Origin: Prostheceraeus crozeri
Taxonomy: Eukaryota > Platyhelminthes > Polycladida > Euryleptidae
Length of the DNA stretch: 64,000 nt
NCBI GenBank assembly: GCA_907163375.1
Contig: CAJQUW010004769.1
Coordinates: 124,001-188,000 of the forward strand
Direction: 5' to 3'
Shown here one piece after another: positions 1-10,559 of the stretch. How positions within the stretch are numbered: position 1 is the first letter of the stretch; each line of letters begins with the position of its first letter. The notes below the pieces were generated by a model. The model worked only from the letters and a program-made list of their open reading frames with translations. It did not search any database and was not told the origin of the DNA. The translations under genes and the position numbers were made by a program.

Positions 1-489
1 GACACTACTTCTTGTTGACTTCTTCCAGTATCTTCTCCCTTGAATATTTGTAATTTTTCTGTGTGTGTGTGTGTGTCATTTCGAAGTATAGCATATTATT
101 ATTATTTACTCGAGGAACTTCAAATTTGTTGCTATTAGTCTTGTTAAAAGCTACATGCCGGTGTATGTGATCTGATATTAAACATAATAAGGAAATGCGC
201 TTATGATTGTAAGAAATCTGATGGTGAAGCTTTTCAACATATTCTAATAGACCTACATCCTTCACGTCGAAATTTGACGGTGGGCAGAATCTTTCACAAT
301 GTCTTGATGTGTTTCAATTTTCCGAATCCTTAGTGAATACAGGTCCAATAAGTCTATCACACGTGTGATCCTGCATTCACAATATTGCTCTACTTAGACA
401 CATCTTGCAATGAAACCGAGTACTGACATACATGACATAATTACATGACATACATGACATACACGGACATAATTATATATTTCATTTCC
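1..489. other. AT-rich sequence, no gene recognised
   Basis: The stretch holds a short TG dinucleotide run at 59-76 and an open minus-strand frame of 86 codons (5-265) that resembles nothing I know and carries no domain motif. A short repeated 'catgacata' pattern lies near 430-465. Homology to the receptor-bearing repeat unit begins only near 490. Confidence 0.5.
59..76. repeat. (TG)n microsatellite
   Basis: An uninterrupted run of TG dinucleotides of about nine units, read directly from the sequence. Confidence 0.9.
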
Positions 490-1517
490 GGATTATCATC
501 GCCTCCAGCATGATGAATCTATTTCTAATAGCCAATACTAACACCATGAGTCAGGGTTCAATTATTGACCAATTTCAGTTGATCTGCAAATATTTGGTGA
601 GATCTATTTTTTCTACCTGTCTAGAGGAACTGAAGATGTGAAGATCCCTGCACCATAAAATGCTAGATCTACATGTAATTGCATTTTGATCGCAATCGAC
701 CAATATGGTCAAGTCGGGTAATTATCCCACATTAAAATACCTGTAGTTCCTACAATATGCATTATTTTCACTCAACATTTGCTATACAGCAACTAGTTGA
801 ACTCAAAAACTGAAGTCAAACAGGAATTTTTCGAGGAAACATCGATAAAAAAAGTTATAGCAAGCAAACGAAAAGGTGAAATAAATAACACTCTAAAATC
901 ACGGCGGGTAATTAATTGCGCCCATCTTAGAAACCGCTGACCTTGCATTTGGTTTCCGATCATAGCAACACAAGCCCCAGCGGTAGTCATCGACAATGTC
1001 TTTGTCGAAGTCCATGCTTGCTTCATGAAACTGTGTTGACCACATTCACTGCATTTAATACAGTCCTGGTTGGGTGGATATGAATAGGCCTTATCGCAAA
1101 AAGTGTATATTCATAGTTAGTCACATTTCCTGCAACATCATTGAGTTGTTCCCTTCACGCATCCACGCAGCAACTCATTTCCTTTTTTGGCTCGCCTATG
1201 GTTTCATTTCGAATCCTTTCGTTCATGTTTCATTTCGAAGTCTCAATACATGTTCTATGATACAGTCTTTCTCAGGAGACGTATTGAAATGGAAATTGAC
1301 TCTGTAATAAGCAAAGAATCATGTGAAATTCTTTCTAAATTGTGAAATATTTGACATAGCTTGGTCGATTGTTCAAAATTGATTAACATGAAACCTACAG
1401 GTAGATAAAGCATTGACGCTTAGAAAGTTTCCGCACATTCTGTGCCTTACGCATATTGTGATTTAAACCACGATCCGACACATGACGATCTCTACCTTCT
1501 CGATCAATCTCAGATTA

Positions 1518-1876
1518 ATCACTAAAAGTGCACTATTAAGATTCTAAAAGTGCACTATCTGAACATAGTTTGATTGACCATGCCGATAGAATGATGAACA
1601 TCGATAATTTCCAGCTTCTGTCCTAAATAAACAAAAGAATTCGATGCAATCTAAAGTGGCCGAAGCACGCTTCATAGCGTTGAACAAGCCACAAATCAAC
1701 AGCAAGCATGAACTGATCTACAATCATTTTTATATTTAATCCAACTGCCTGTTCATTTACTTACCCCTTGATACTGTCCACCGTGACGAAACGCGTCGGG
1801 GAACTATATTTTATAAAATAAAAAAGTGGTCTAAATTGCGGGAGAGCTATATTTTTGCTTACATCGCAGAAAATTG
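1518..1876 (+). mobile_element. Short insertion with 12-bp target duplication, PLE-derived relic
   Basis: Unit B has an uninterrupted version of this site near 11100. In unit A the 12-mer AATCTCAGATTA occurs on both sides of the insert (1506-1517 and 1877-1888), which is a target-site duplication. The 359-bp insert has no coding content but carries GAAACGCGTC inside a foldable CCCC/GGGG stem (1764-1801), the signature of the minimal hammerhead ribozymes of Penelope-like elements. I infer a 5'-truncated PLE end; a retrozyme-like element is the alternative. Confidence 0.5.
1764..1801 (+). ncRNA. Degenerate hammerhead-ribozyme-like motif
   Basis: The order is a CCCC strand, a degenerate core TTGATAC in place of CTGATGA, a small GTC/GAC stem II, GAAA, the self-complementary ACGCGT stem III, the cleavage C, and a closing GGGG. 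The 3' half is canonical for PLE hammerheads. The 5' core differs at two or three positions, so it is probably inactive. Confidence 0.45.
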
Positions 1877-3160
1877 AATCTCAGATTATGTACGCCCATG
1901 ATTTTGTTGGGTTAAATATATGCTGTCTTCCGTCTTTTTCAAAATAGACAAAATATTTATATATCGAAGTGAATAAACGAACATGACTTCAGATATGAAG
2001 ACTTAGCATCGTAAAATTGAATTGAATGAAATAAAGACATTCGATAATACCATTCAACCAAAGCTTTAAAGTACCATGAATTGAAACCCGAATCCGAGAC
2101 CGACCCGAAAAGTGTTCGGATATTAAAAAAACCGAACTCGACCAGAAAGGAAATATCTCTTTTTTTCGATGACTATTTCTTAAACAAACCTTTTCAATGA
2201 TATCATTGTGGATTCACAGAATTCAGCTGCATAATCATGGATTTGAATTTTACTGCTCTTTTATCTGAGTCGAAGAGCTTGATTTAATTCTGTGACTCTT
2301 CCATTTATTGTCTGCACAATTCAAAACATACCAAAACTGCTAACATGTTGCAAAAGGATTTGATGAAAGGATTGAATGCAATCTCCTCTTTTAATTTACA
2401 CGCTGCATCCAAGTCTTCCCTCTTTAATTTTCTCTTAGCGGATTGCCACTAGAAGAAGCAAATCATGTCTACGTGATGTTCATATTTAATTACCACTTAT
2501 TTCTCTTACAATGCAAATTTCTGAGATTTCAACTGAATACACCGTGAAATTCAGTTTCGTGACTCTTGGAAATACATACACGTATATTAAGTTTCTGCTG
2601 AACTATTTCTGCCTCATGCTACTTCTTCTATACGTAAAGTATCAGGAGAACTGATGTAGATGCAGATCACTCGATCAAACTACATGTATGCCGAGGCCAG
2701 CCGACTGAGCCAAGTCAAAGGTGCGAAAACGCTTAGTGGTCCCACTCAATCCCTTTCGAAAAGTTGATCTGGTTCAACTCGCATGAGTAGGCCGAGCATC
2801 GTAAGTCAATTTTCAACTTTTTATTGACGTTGCCTATTTTGATTATGTACAACAAATTTAGATTTTGCTGGAGTGTTTTAGAGCTGCGCATTTGCCTTAG
2901 AAACAAGCGTTTGTAGCCACCGGTACATCATTTATAGTGGTCCTAGGTTATGTAGAGCTTTGTCGAGGCCTTGGGCAGTGATTCAGTGACTTGCAGGTAG
3001 AGCGTTTTTCGTTGTCCGTTCATGCCCCTGCACGTGAAAAGTTAACTGCACGCCTGTGTTAGCTTATCAGTACGTACCCATACGTGTGAGTATCCTAGCC
3101 GCACCCGTACACATGTATACCGTACAATCATCCATCACAATTCACAATGCGATCACCATT

Positions 3161-3335
3161 ATCTAAAGAGATACCTTAAGAGACTGACAACTACAAAGTC
3201 AATAAAATACACCAACAGCCTTGATTCCTCGATCGCACTCGCCCGTCCCAGGAACCGAACCGAACTGCGCGCATGCGGAGTAGACGAGCTCGCACTTTCT
3301 ACCGAGCTTGCATTCCTCTTGCACCGGCAGCGTTG
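3161..3335 (-). mobile_element. tRNA-derived SINE copy
   Basis: Read on the minus strand it has a pol III B-box-like GGTTCGGTTCC near 3253-3263. The same body, ending in TTTATTGACTTTGTAGTTGTC and a CTCTTTAGATAT-like tail, follows in every other copy (13.07-13.23, 35.16-35.28, 46.82-47.12 and 50.19-50.49 kb). The A box is unclear in this copy. A partial plus-strand copy seems to follow head to head from about 3330. Confidence 0.5.
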
Positions 3336-4243
3336 TTTGTTTAGTGAAGACGGTGCGAGCTCGTCTATACTGTTCGCGTCCAGCCCTCGAACTCATGTTT
3401 CTCTATATCATCGTCATCCAAACGAAAGATTGCTGAAATGGCAACAAATATGTATATATAGCTTAGCATACAATCGGCCTGAAATAACTCGTCAGAGGTC
3501 TGCATAAAAAGGCCCGATGTCGTCCTAAAATCGGCCTGAAATTGGACATGTGCCGAACTGAAGCCAACCAGCCGACGGACTGGCCTGAAGTTTGCCTTAC
3601 CCGAAAAGGAACGGCAAAGTCGGTTCAAGAAAGGCTGCTGACATGTTATAGCGCAAAGTCAAGTCAATGACTGACATTTAGGCTCGGTAACGGAGATGTT
3701 GATCCGTAAAGCTTGACATTGCCGCTACTGAGCCTGTTGGCCGATAAGATTTGTACAAGATTTATGCAAAATAATCGCCGAATACAATATACGACCAGTG
3801 CAGGCCCGGGGAAGCAATTTTATAGCACACTGAAAAAATTATTCTTATGAGCTCATTGAACTTTTGCTCAAAAAAGATTATGGAATCCTTTTGGCTTGTA
3901 GTGATAGCAAGATATCTGAATTAAAGAGTTTTAACATGAAATGACAATTATTTTTTTTATATTGCGATGAGAAGTTAGAATATGCAGGCATTCAGTGAAA
4001 TGTTGCTTTAAAAGTAATTCAATTCATAATTCGTCAATGAATTTGTCTTCAATATTCGATTACGAAAGAGTACTATTGCCTGTTGTTCTCGTTACATCCT
4101 TCTCCTGTATCTTGCTTCGCTTCAGAGAATAGATAAATTCATGGAAAGCGTCGCGAAATCCTTTGCAGCTTCCATAGTATAGTAGGAAATTAATTGCGAA
4201 AATTGAATTATATGAGATAAAGCAAAGATGCATCAGAAGCATA

Positions 4244-5985
4244 CGTGGTGTGATCCAAAATGTCCCGGACTAACCTACTTGCAGATAACCTGTGATAACG
4301 AATACTACTTCAGATGTAAATTTAGGTCTTTAAGGCATGAGAAATATGGTCGCCGAAATTTTTCCGGTCAGTTTCTATTTTTTCAAAATTTTCAAACATT
4401 TTTGTCTGAATTTCAAGATTTTCCTATAAATTCTAGCGATTTAGAATTAATATATTTAGATTAACTTGACGGGTAAGCTATCACTAATAACCTGACTAAT
4501 AATTAACGGAAAAACAAATGTTTTGTTCCAGAAAACAGTTTACTTTTCAATGTATGAGCCGTTAGCATTCGTCACTTTTTGCCAACGAAGTCTCAATTCA
4601 CAAAAAGCTTTATGAAAAAATTCCGGTGTCAAAGAATCAAAAAACTCAGTAACTGCATCCCGCAGTTCAACTGGCGATTCAAAATGGTGTCCACGAAGAT
4701 GCTTTTTGAGGAATCTAAACAGATAGAAGTCACTTGGGGCCAAGTCAGGTGAATAAGGAGGATGGCTCAATAGTTGAAATCCGTTTCTCGTTAAGGCATT
4801 GGTTGTCTCCTGCGAGGTGTGAATCGGAGCATTGTCATGAAGCAAGTAGAGGGGAATGTTTCGTGGCTTTCTTATTTTCTTCCTCGCTTCAGATAACAGA
4901 TTGGAATAATATTCGCTATTGATTCTTACTCCTTTATCCGCAAAGTCAACCAGTTGGATTCCCGAAGCGTTCCAAAAGACCGTCAGCATCAACGACCGGC
5001 GATGTGATGTTCCGGATCGCATTTTCAAAGGGGCAGACTCGCCTGATTTTCGCCACTCTGCAGATTCTCGCTTACTTTGAGGCAGATACAAACTTAACTT
5101 AAAGGTGTTTCATCCTCTGTAAGGATGCAGTTCAGAAACTGATCTCCGTGCATTTCGAGGAGATCCAAATTTGACTGTGCCGCCAGAAGTCTGTTCTCCT
5201 TCATTTCAGGTGACAGAAACTTCGGTACGAAACGTGATGCCAGTTTGCGATATCCAAGTCTTTCGATGATGTCATGACAGGAGTGATAACTGATTCGCAA
5301 CTCTCTTGACAACTCACGGATGGTTATCCTTCTGTGTGCTGTAATCACTTCATCGCACTGACTCGATTTCTCTTCCGGAATCTCCTGCGGCCAACCAACA
5401 GTTGAAAAATCTTGCTCCACAGATTGTCTTCCGCGTTTAAATTCGCTTATCCAGAAATAAGCAGTAGTTCTCGATGGAGCTTTGCTTCCATATGCCAGGC
5501 TTAATTCCTTTAGAATGTCACCATTAGCGAAGCCGCGGATCAGGAGGTATCGTATCACACTGCGATATTCGACTGAAGACACGCTTGTCACATCCATCAT
5601 GAAAACTGATAGAACAAAGAACTATCGTTGACACGGATTTCTTAATGAATGCGTGCTGAATGAACTTCACTGATTGATATCGTAACACATGAAGCAATTA
5701 ACAAAAGACGTGCAATATTCATGGCAAAGATATCCGTCAAATAAGGTACAAATCAAAATCAATCTAACTATAACAATAAGACAAATCGGATCTCGATCAA
5801 TTCAGAAAATACAGAAATTCATGTTAAAATGTAAAAATACTTTTTAAAAATAGAAAACTGACCGGAAAAATTTCGGCGACCATATTTCTCATGCCTTAAA
5901 GACCTAAATTTACATCTGAAGTAGTATTCGTTATCACAGGTTATCTGCAAGTAGGTTAGTCCGGGACATTTTGGATCACACCACG
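4244..5985 (-). mobile_element. mariner element, long identical TIRs, TA duplication
   Basis: The 1742-bp element starts CGTGGTGTGATCC and ends with its exact reverse complement. The inverted repeats are identical for about 131 bp (4244-4374 against the far end) before a single T-run difference. It is flanked by TA on both sides, and the empty site is seen in GPCR-B and GPCR-C. It carries one transposase gene on the minus strand. Such long TIRs are uncommon in mariner elements, where about 30 bp is usual. The lack of TIR divergence implies a very recent insertion. Confidence 0.95.
4540..5600 (-). pseudogene. mariner transposase (DD34D), one frameshift
   Basis: This cut-and-paste transposase binds the element's TIRs and acts at TA sites. 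The N-terminal part (5600 to about 5105) has the paired HTH region, including a WISEFKRGRQSVEQD segment that corresponds to the family's W..F..GR.S.ED. The first catalytic Asp lies in TEDET. The second Asp is in HDNAPIH and the third in PDLAPSDFYLF, exactly 34 residues apart, which is the mariner signature. A single frame change lies just after EDET (around 5095-5105), and the next frame continues with QSKRESAEW, the usual family sequence. Total length is about 350 residues, normal for mariner. Given the perfect TIRs, the frame change may be new or a sequencing error. Confidence 0.92.
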
Positions 5986-6844
5986 TATATGTGCCTTCAT
6001 GATATCCAACCGCAATCATCGAAAATTCCAAATAGTGAACAATGATTGGTGGGCAAAAACATAGACATTGAAATATACCAACGAAAAACATCATTTTCAC
6101 CGAATCCACCGCCTCTTTTGTCTGCTTGTCATAATTGCTTGTTCCAGCATGTCTTGTCAAAGTATAAATTAAGGTAATAGTTGACAAAATCAATTGAATT
6201 GCAAAAAGCAGATATGTCAGCACTGAAAAATTCATATACAAATTGAAGAGTGTCAAAACATAAACATCATCGTTGATTTCGCTGCAGATGCATCCATCAA
6301 GTCGGTATACCAAGTAGTAAAGCCTCCGAGGGACATCCAAAGCAGTTATGATGATATAGGAAACAATGATAAATGCCTTCTGATTAATAAACCGCATTTT
6401 ATGAGGCATGATAACAAGGGCAAATCTTTCAAAAACCACCGCAACAATTGAATACCAACTAAAATCTTGAAATCCTTCTGCAGTTAGATAATGAATGTTG
6501 CACGTGTAAACGTTATTGCTAGCAAATGACTTCGCATATTGTAAGTTGTACCAAATAGCAAACATTCCCATTGGCATTCCAAACAGGTCACAAATTGCAG
6601 TGACAAAGAAAAATAACCTTGTGCTCCTTCGTAATCCTTGGAATCTCTTTAGAACGATAACGGTGCAGATATTTGCTAAAGTTCCAGCCAGAAGTATTAC
6701 CATTGCAACAACAGCTGCTGTCAATCGTATTTTGATATAAGGATTTTGATTCCATCTAGGAAAGTTGATTGCATAGCGTGTTTTAATCGTTCCGTTCCAA
6801 ATATTTGAATAGTTTTCATGTCTACAATTAATACTACTATTCAT

Positions 6845-8053
6845 GCTTCGGTAAAGTGTGGATATGACGATTTAAAAAGCATGTTTCAGTCAGAGTAAAT
6901 AGCTTCTGTGCGCGAATGAAATGTCATCAATTGTGATAACGTGCTACGATTGGAGAAACTCAAATTACCTACAATGTCTTTCCTTGTGTAATTCCTTTCA
7001 TGTTTATCTCATCATTCCATGTTTGTCCTTGTCTCTCTAATTAGTGTGCAAAGATCATCAGACTGAATCGAAACAGTTTCTATACAGACTGGTCTAACAG
7101 CGGTAATACACGCAGTACAATATTGCATGCCAAATGAATGTTTGAAGCAAGCTCTTTAAGCCACCTTATCTTCCATGCATGTCTCAATCATATCTTAATA
7201 ATAGCATACATAGAACAGCTAGTTGCTGCTCGCGACGTGCGACTATTCTGCAAATGTAAAATTACATCGCTCTCATTAACAGCAATATCATTATGCATAA
7301 TGATAAAAGTGACCTTCTACTAGAGTGTTTTTTGGTACCCGTGCCCGCAACAGGATCATCCATATGAATTTGCATTTGCACTTGCACGAACCTGTGAATA
7401 GCCTACCCGCACCAGTCCTTGCCCGAATATAAACATGTAGATGAATACACATTGATACACAGAAAGATCACATACTTTCTTTTAGACAGCATTGTTTTCA
7501 AGAGAGATAATGATACTCAACGCATGTTTCGTACTGCTATATGCATCATTCAAGAAGAAACGCAAACGTGGCTTCAAAAATATGCACGAATATATAGCTT
7601 GAAGAACTTGAAACTTTAAAAGTCGCTGACTGCACGGCTGTTGAATTGTCATGAAAAAAAATTAACAACGTTGCGCCTATTAGAGAATGAAGTGCAAATT
7701 TGAAGCATACCATTAATCATTCCAATGCAAACTTTGAAAATCATCTTGTAAATCATGACAGAGCATTGAAAATTGCCAAAGTTAATATATTTTAAGACAA
7801 TTTCAAAAGTAAACAATAATTTCTTTTCTCGGGTAGACAGAAATCCACCACAGAGCCTGAACACAACCGCGTTATCAACCAATATATGGCATCAACAAAG
7901 CAAAACTTGAAATGAGACTAAATTGAAATCGACCATGGAAAATTCAGATGACAATCGGACAAGCAATAATCGATAGCATTTTTTCCAACCCCCCTCCCAA
8001 TAGTAGAAAATTGGTATCATTCATGATACAATGGTATGAATATTAATATATTA
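6845..8053. other. 5' flank of GPCR-A, no further gene
   Basis: 6845-7640 aligns with the upstream flanks of GPCR-B (from 17490 and 20393-20640) and GPCR-C (49278-49700), so it may hold the receptor promoter. I see no convincing core promoter. The rest is AT-rich without a recognised feature. Confidence 0.5.
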
Positions 8054-8392
8054 ACGTACTATATTAGAAGTGCTTTGTTTGTTAAGTCTAAATTGAGTAC
8101 AACTATTGCTAGAATTGGACAGTCACGTGATTCGACCGGTACCTGACTGACCGGTTGACCGGTCAGTTCATAATACCGATGCATGCTCTCATCCCTTACG
8201 TGTGTGCATGAATATATGCAGTACTTCATAGTCATAGACTAAATAGCTAACTTTATACAGTGGTAGGCCTAACTGATTATCAAGAAACGCGTTAAGAAAA
8301 ATAAATTTATTTTAACGTGCTATAGTAGATGTGCTTTGTTAAGAATCTAAATTGAGTACAACAATTGTTAGAATTGGACAGTCAGGTGAGTC
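8054..8392 (+). repeat. Direct repeat pair, about 75 bp each
   Basis: A block containing GAGTACAACTATTG and AGAATTGGACAGTCA occurs at about 8056-8131 and again at about 8318-8390, with a third relative at about 44985-45050. The intervening 190 bp includes several ACCGGT-type palindromic steps (8135-8165). Confidence 0.65.
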
Positions 8393-8415
8393 TCATACAT
8401 GCGTACAAGTCATTT

Positions 8416-9074
8416 ATATGCACATCGTAAAAAGGAAGCAATCTAATACTATTGAAAACAATCATCATTGAATAAAAGCAAATACAAATATTCCATAATT
8501 TCAGCTAGCTGATATAAGTTTTCCGGGCTCGGACGGAATACCAGTCCCCCTGGGCAATTTTTTAGAACCCAAAATAGACTAATGCTTTTTCGTACAAACA
8601 TTCTCATTTCAATTGTATGTCTATATATTTTGTCACATCAGCAAGCAATGAAACTGATTCTCTTTCGAGGTAAATAGATTTTGATTAACACTAATCCCAT
8701 GCTGTTAACACCAATCTCTCGCTGATAACTGACATTGTCGGTAAAAGTAAATATTCATGTCATTAGTTTCTCACGGACTTGTGAATGCCAATATCAGCTT
8801 CTTGCCCTCATACAGGAATGCACGCGAACGTAGCCGAGACAGGAGGCTTCACGCTAAACGGAGAGTAGTGCATCTATTCCTTTCTAGTTCTGAAATGTAA
8901 ATATCCTTCTAACATTAAAAAAGTGATAAAAGAAGCTCAAGCTAAGCAGATAAAAATCCCCTTCAGATACATATTCAACAAAGTAAAATCGACCAATCTC
9001 TGCCGGCCGATCGAAACCAGTCAGAGACTTGACAGGTGCACGACTGGTCAACCGGCGACCGGTGCCACCTGTGT
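8416..9074. mobile_element. Unassigned insertion relative to unit C
   Basis: Unit C reads straight through at about 45065-45085 (CAAGTCATTTATGCAGG), whereas here about 0.65 kb separates the two halves. The right part is rich in CCGG/ACCGGT motifs (9000-9065), as is the sequence left of the insertion (8135-8165), so a MITE is possible. I could not fix exact ends or a target duplication, and there is no coding content. Confidence 0.4.
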
Positions 9075-9340
9075 CATATAAGTCTGGTAGATGGCAACAA
9101 ACAAATAAATAAAGCATTTGATAACAAGCATTTCATGGGTTTGGTAGCGTACGGTTAACAGTGTACTTTTTATTCACTTTCAAATGATCTGATAGTGTTT
9201 AATTCAGACTGCTTTAATACAACATTTATGTAATGGTGTGTTGTTCAAGGCCATTTTATTTCAAATGATGCTCAATAGCAAATAGGTAGGCTGATAAAAT
9301 AATCATCACTTCAACTACACGTCAATGAAGCAATCGATGG

Positions 9341-10559
9341 CTGTATCACAACTAATACTGGAAGACGAAATGGAATTGTCATTCAATTGCGAAAGTTATT
9401 TGGTATAAAACAACTACATAGAAATACCGTAATTTATTGGTTGTCAATGCCACCATTCTCGATCGAGTGCTTCGTTCGGTGATGGATGACAAACTCGGCG
9501 GCAACAATACTTCACCCAATATAGAATATCAATTTGTCCTGAGGTTTTGAAGAACTGTGAACTTTTGACGGCGAATTTCAATAGTGGAAATGAAGACATA
9601 ACAGAAGCGTGCAATATTTATTTCATTTGACCAGAGTTTCCTTTATATTTGACAAAACCAAGAGGTTAACTAAAATACATTGCAGAGAATACCGAATTTA
9701 AGTAATGCAAATTGGATCTCCCGGGCAAAGCTCGCTCTCTTGGCTGACATTCCTTTACCAGAGAGAAGAGCCTCATTGTATGAAATTTGCCAGCTTTTTT
9801 CGAGTGTGTGGGCTGATCTTTGTTCATCAAACAATTATGCCGTTCAATGACAGAACCACTTAAGTCCAAAGTTGCAAATTTTCAGTAGAGAGGTTTTAAG
9901 GAAAACTCTTATAATTTTTAAGCGACTGTGACACAAACGTCAATTTTTTTTACAGTAAGGCTTACACATGTGTAGAAATTGCATAGAATACAAAGATGTA
10001 TAGAACACAATAGAAACAATGGTACGGCGCAACTGACTATCAAACATTATCCAGCAACAGCTTGTGGAATCATCAAGAAGCTTCGACTACTGTTAAAAAC
10101 TTTTGGAATCAAGAACCGTCAAGACTGGAAATTCCAAGAACTAATCAGTGCCGAACGCGCCATGAAGTGCCTTCAAGATATCGATGACTTTTGCAGGAAA
10201 AGGAGAACGTTCAGTCAAAGCTTCTATTGTGTAAACAAATAATGAAATGAGTGTCATTTTCTTCTTTGAGTGTTCAGGAAAGATTGTAAAACATTCGAAA
10301 TTTTGATCAATGAAATTAGATGATAGTAATAATTATAATACAGTTTAGTAGGGAAATCACATTACTTCGTAAATGCCCCTTAAATACATCAAAAAAAGTT
10401 CTTCTCATTCAGAGTTTGGGGTGTGAATTTTTTTCGATGAAATCAAAATAAGGCAAATTTTTGTTAGTTTTGATGAAAAGTTCATCGATTCATGATACAG
10501 GAATATAGGGTTAGAAAAAATTCATACCCCTAATGAACATACACATTTCAGTTACGTAC
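9341..10559. other. Spacer with one small open frame
   Basis: AT-rich. The only notable coding-like stretch is at 9979-10242, listed separately. Confidence 0.4.
9979..10242 (+). CDS. Hypothetical 87-residue frame
   Basis: An ATG-initiated frame of 87 codons whose second half is charged and reasonably protein-like (KNRQDWKFQEL followed by AERAMKCLQD and FCRKRR). No signal peptide, membrane segment or known motif is visible. It could be a lone exon, a transposon remnant or chance. It lies in spacer between unit A and the GPCR-B block, and I saw no matching frame in the other units. Confidence 0.15.
   Translation: MHRIQRCIEHNRNNGTAQLTIKHYPATACGIIKKLRLLLKTFGIKNRQDWKFQELISAERAMKCLQDIDDFCRKRRTFSQSFYCVNK

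Larger units (their letters stand above)
4060..6844 (-). pseudogene. GPCR-A, class A receptor gene split by a mariner element
   Basis: This is a seven-transmembrane rhodopsin-family receptor, expected at the plasma membrane; ligand unknown. Residues 1 to about 286 are encoded at 6844-5986 and the last 60 or so (TM7 and tail) at 4242-4060. Between them lies a complete mariner element (4244-5985) with a TA duplication. Removing the element and one TA gives a continuous frame across the junction (HEGTY then MLLMHL), matching GPCR-B and GPCR-C. TM1 has the conserved Asn (GTLANICTV), TM2 the Asp (AICDLFG), TM3 has ERF in place of DRY, and TM7 ends NFLLYYG in place of NPxxY. Sequons at Asn2 and Asn11 suit an extracellular N terminus. 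With the element in place the frame runs into the terminal repeat and loses TM7, so this allele is presumably null. Confidence 0.9.
490..7640. repeat. Tandem segmental-duplication unit A (GPCR-bearing)
   Basis: Long stretches align with unit B (10.56-15.1 kb and 17.48-20.65 kb) and unit C (46.1-49.9 kb) in the same order and orientation. Anchors are the block starting near 495 (again near 10561), the block at about 1905-2800 (again at 11105-12060), the SINE and downstream block at 3160-3760, the receptor gene, and the upstream block at 7010-7260. Unit A differs by two clean insertions, 1518-1876 and 4244-5985. It lacks about 0.5 kb present in unit B near 12.25-12.77 kb. The repeat includes non-coding sequence, so it arose by segmental duplication and not by retroposition of the receptor. 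Confidence 0.8.
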
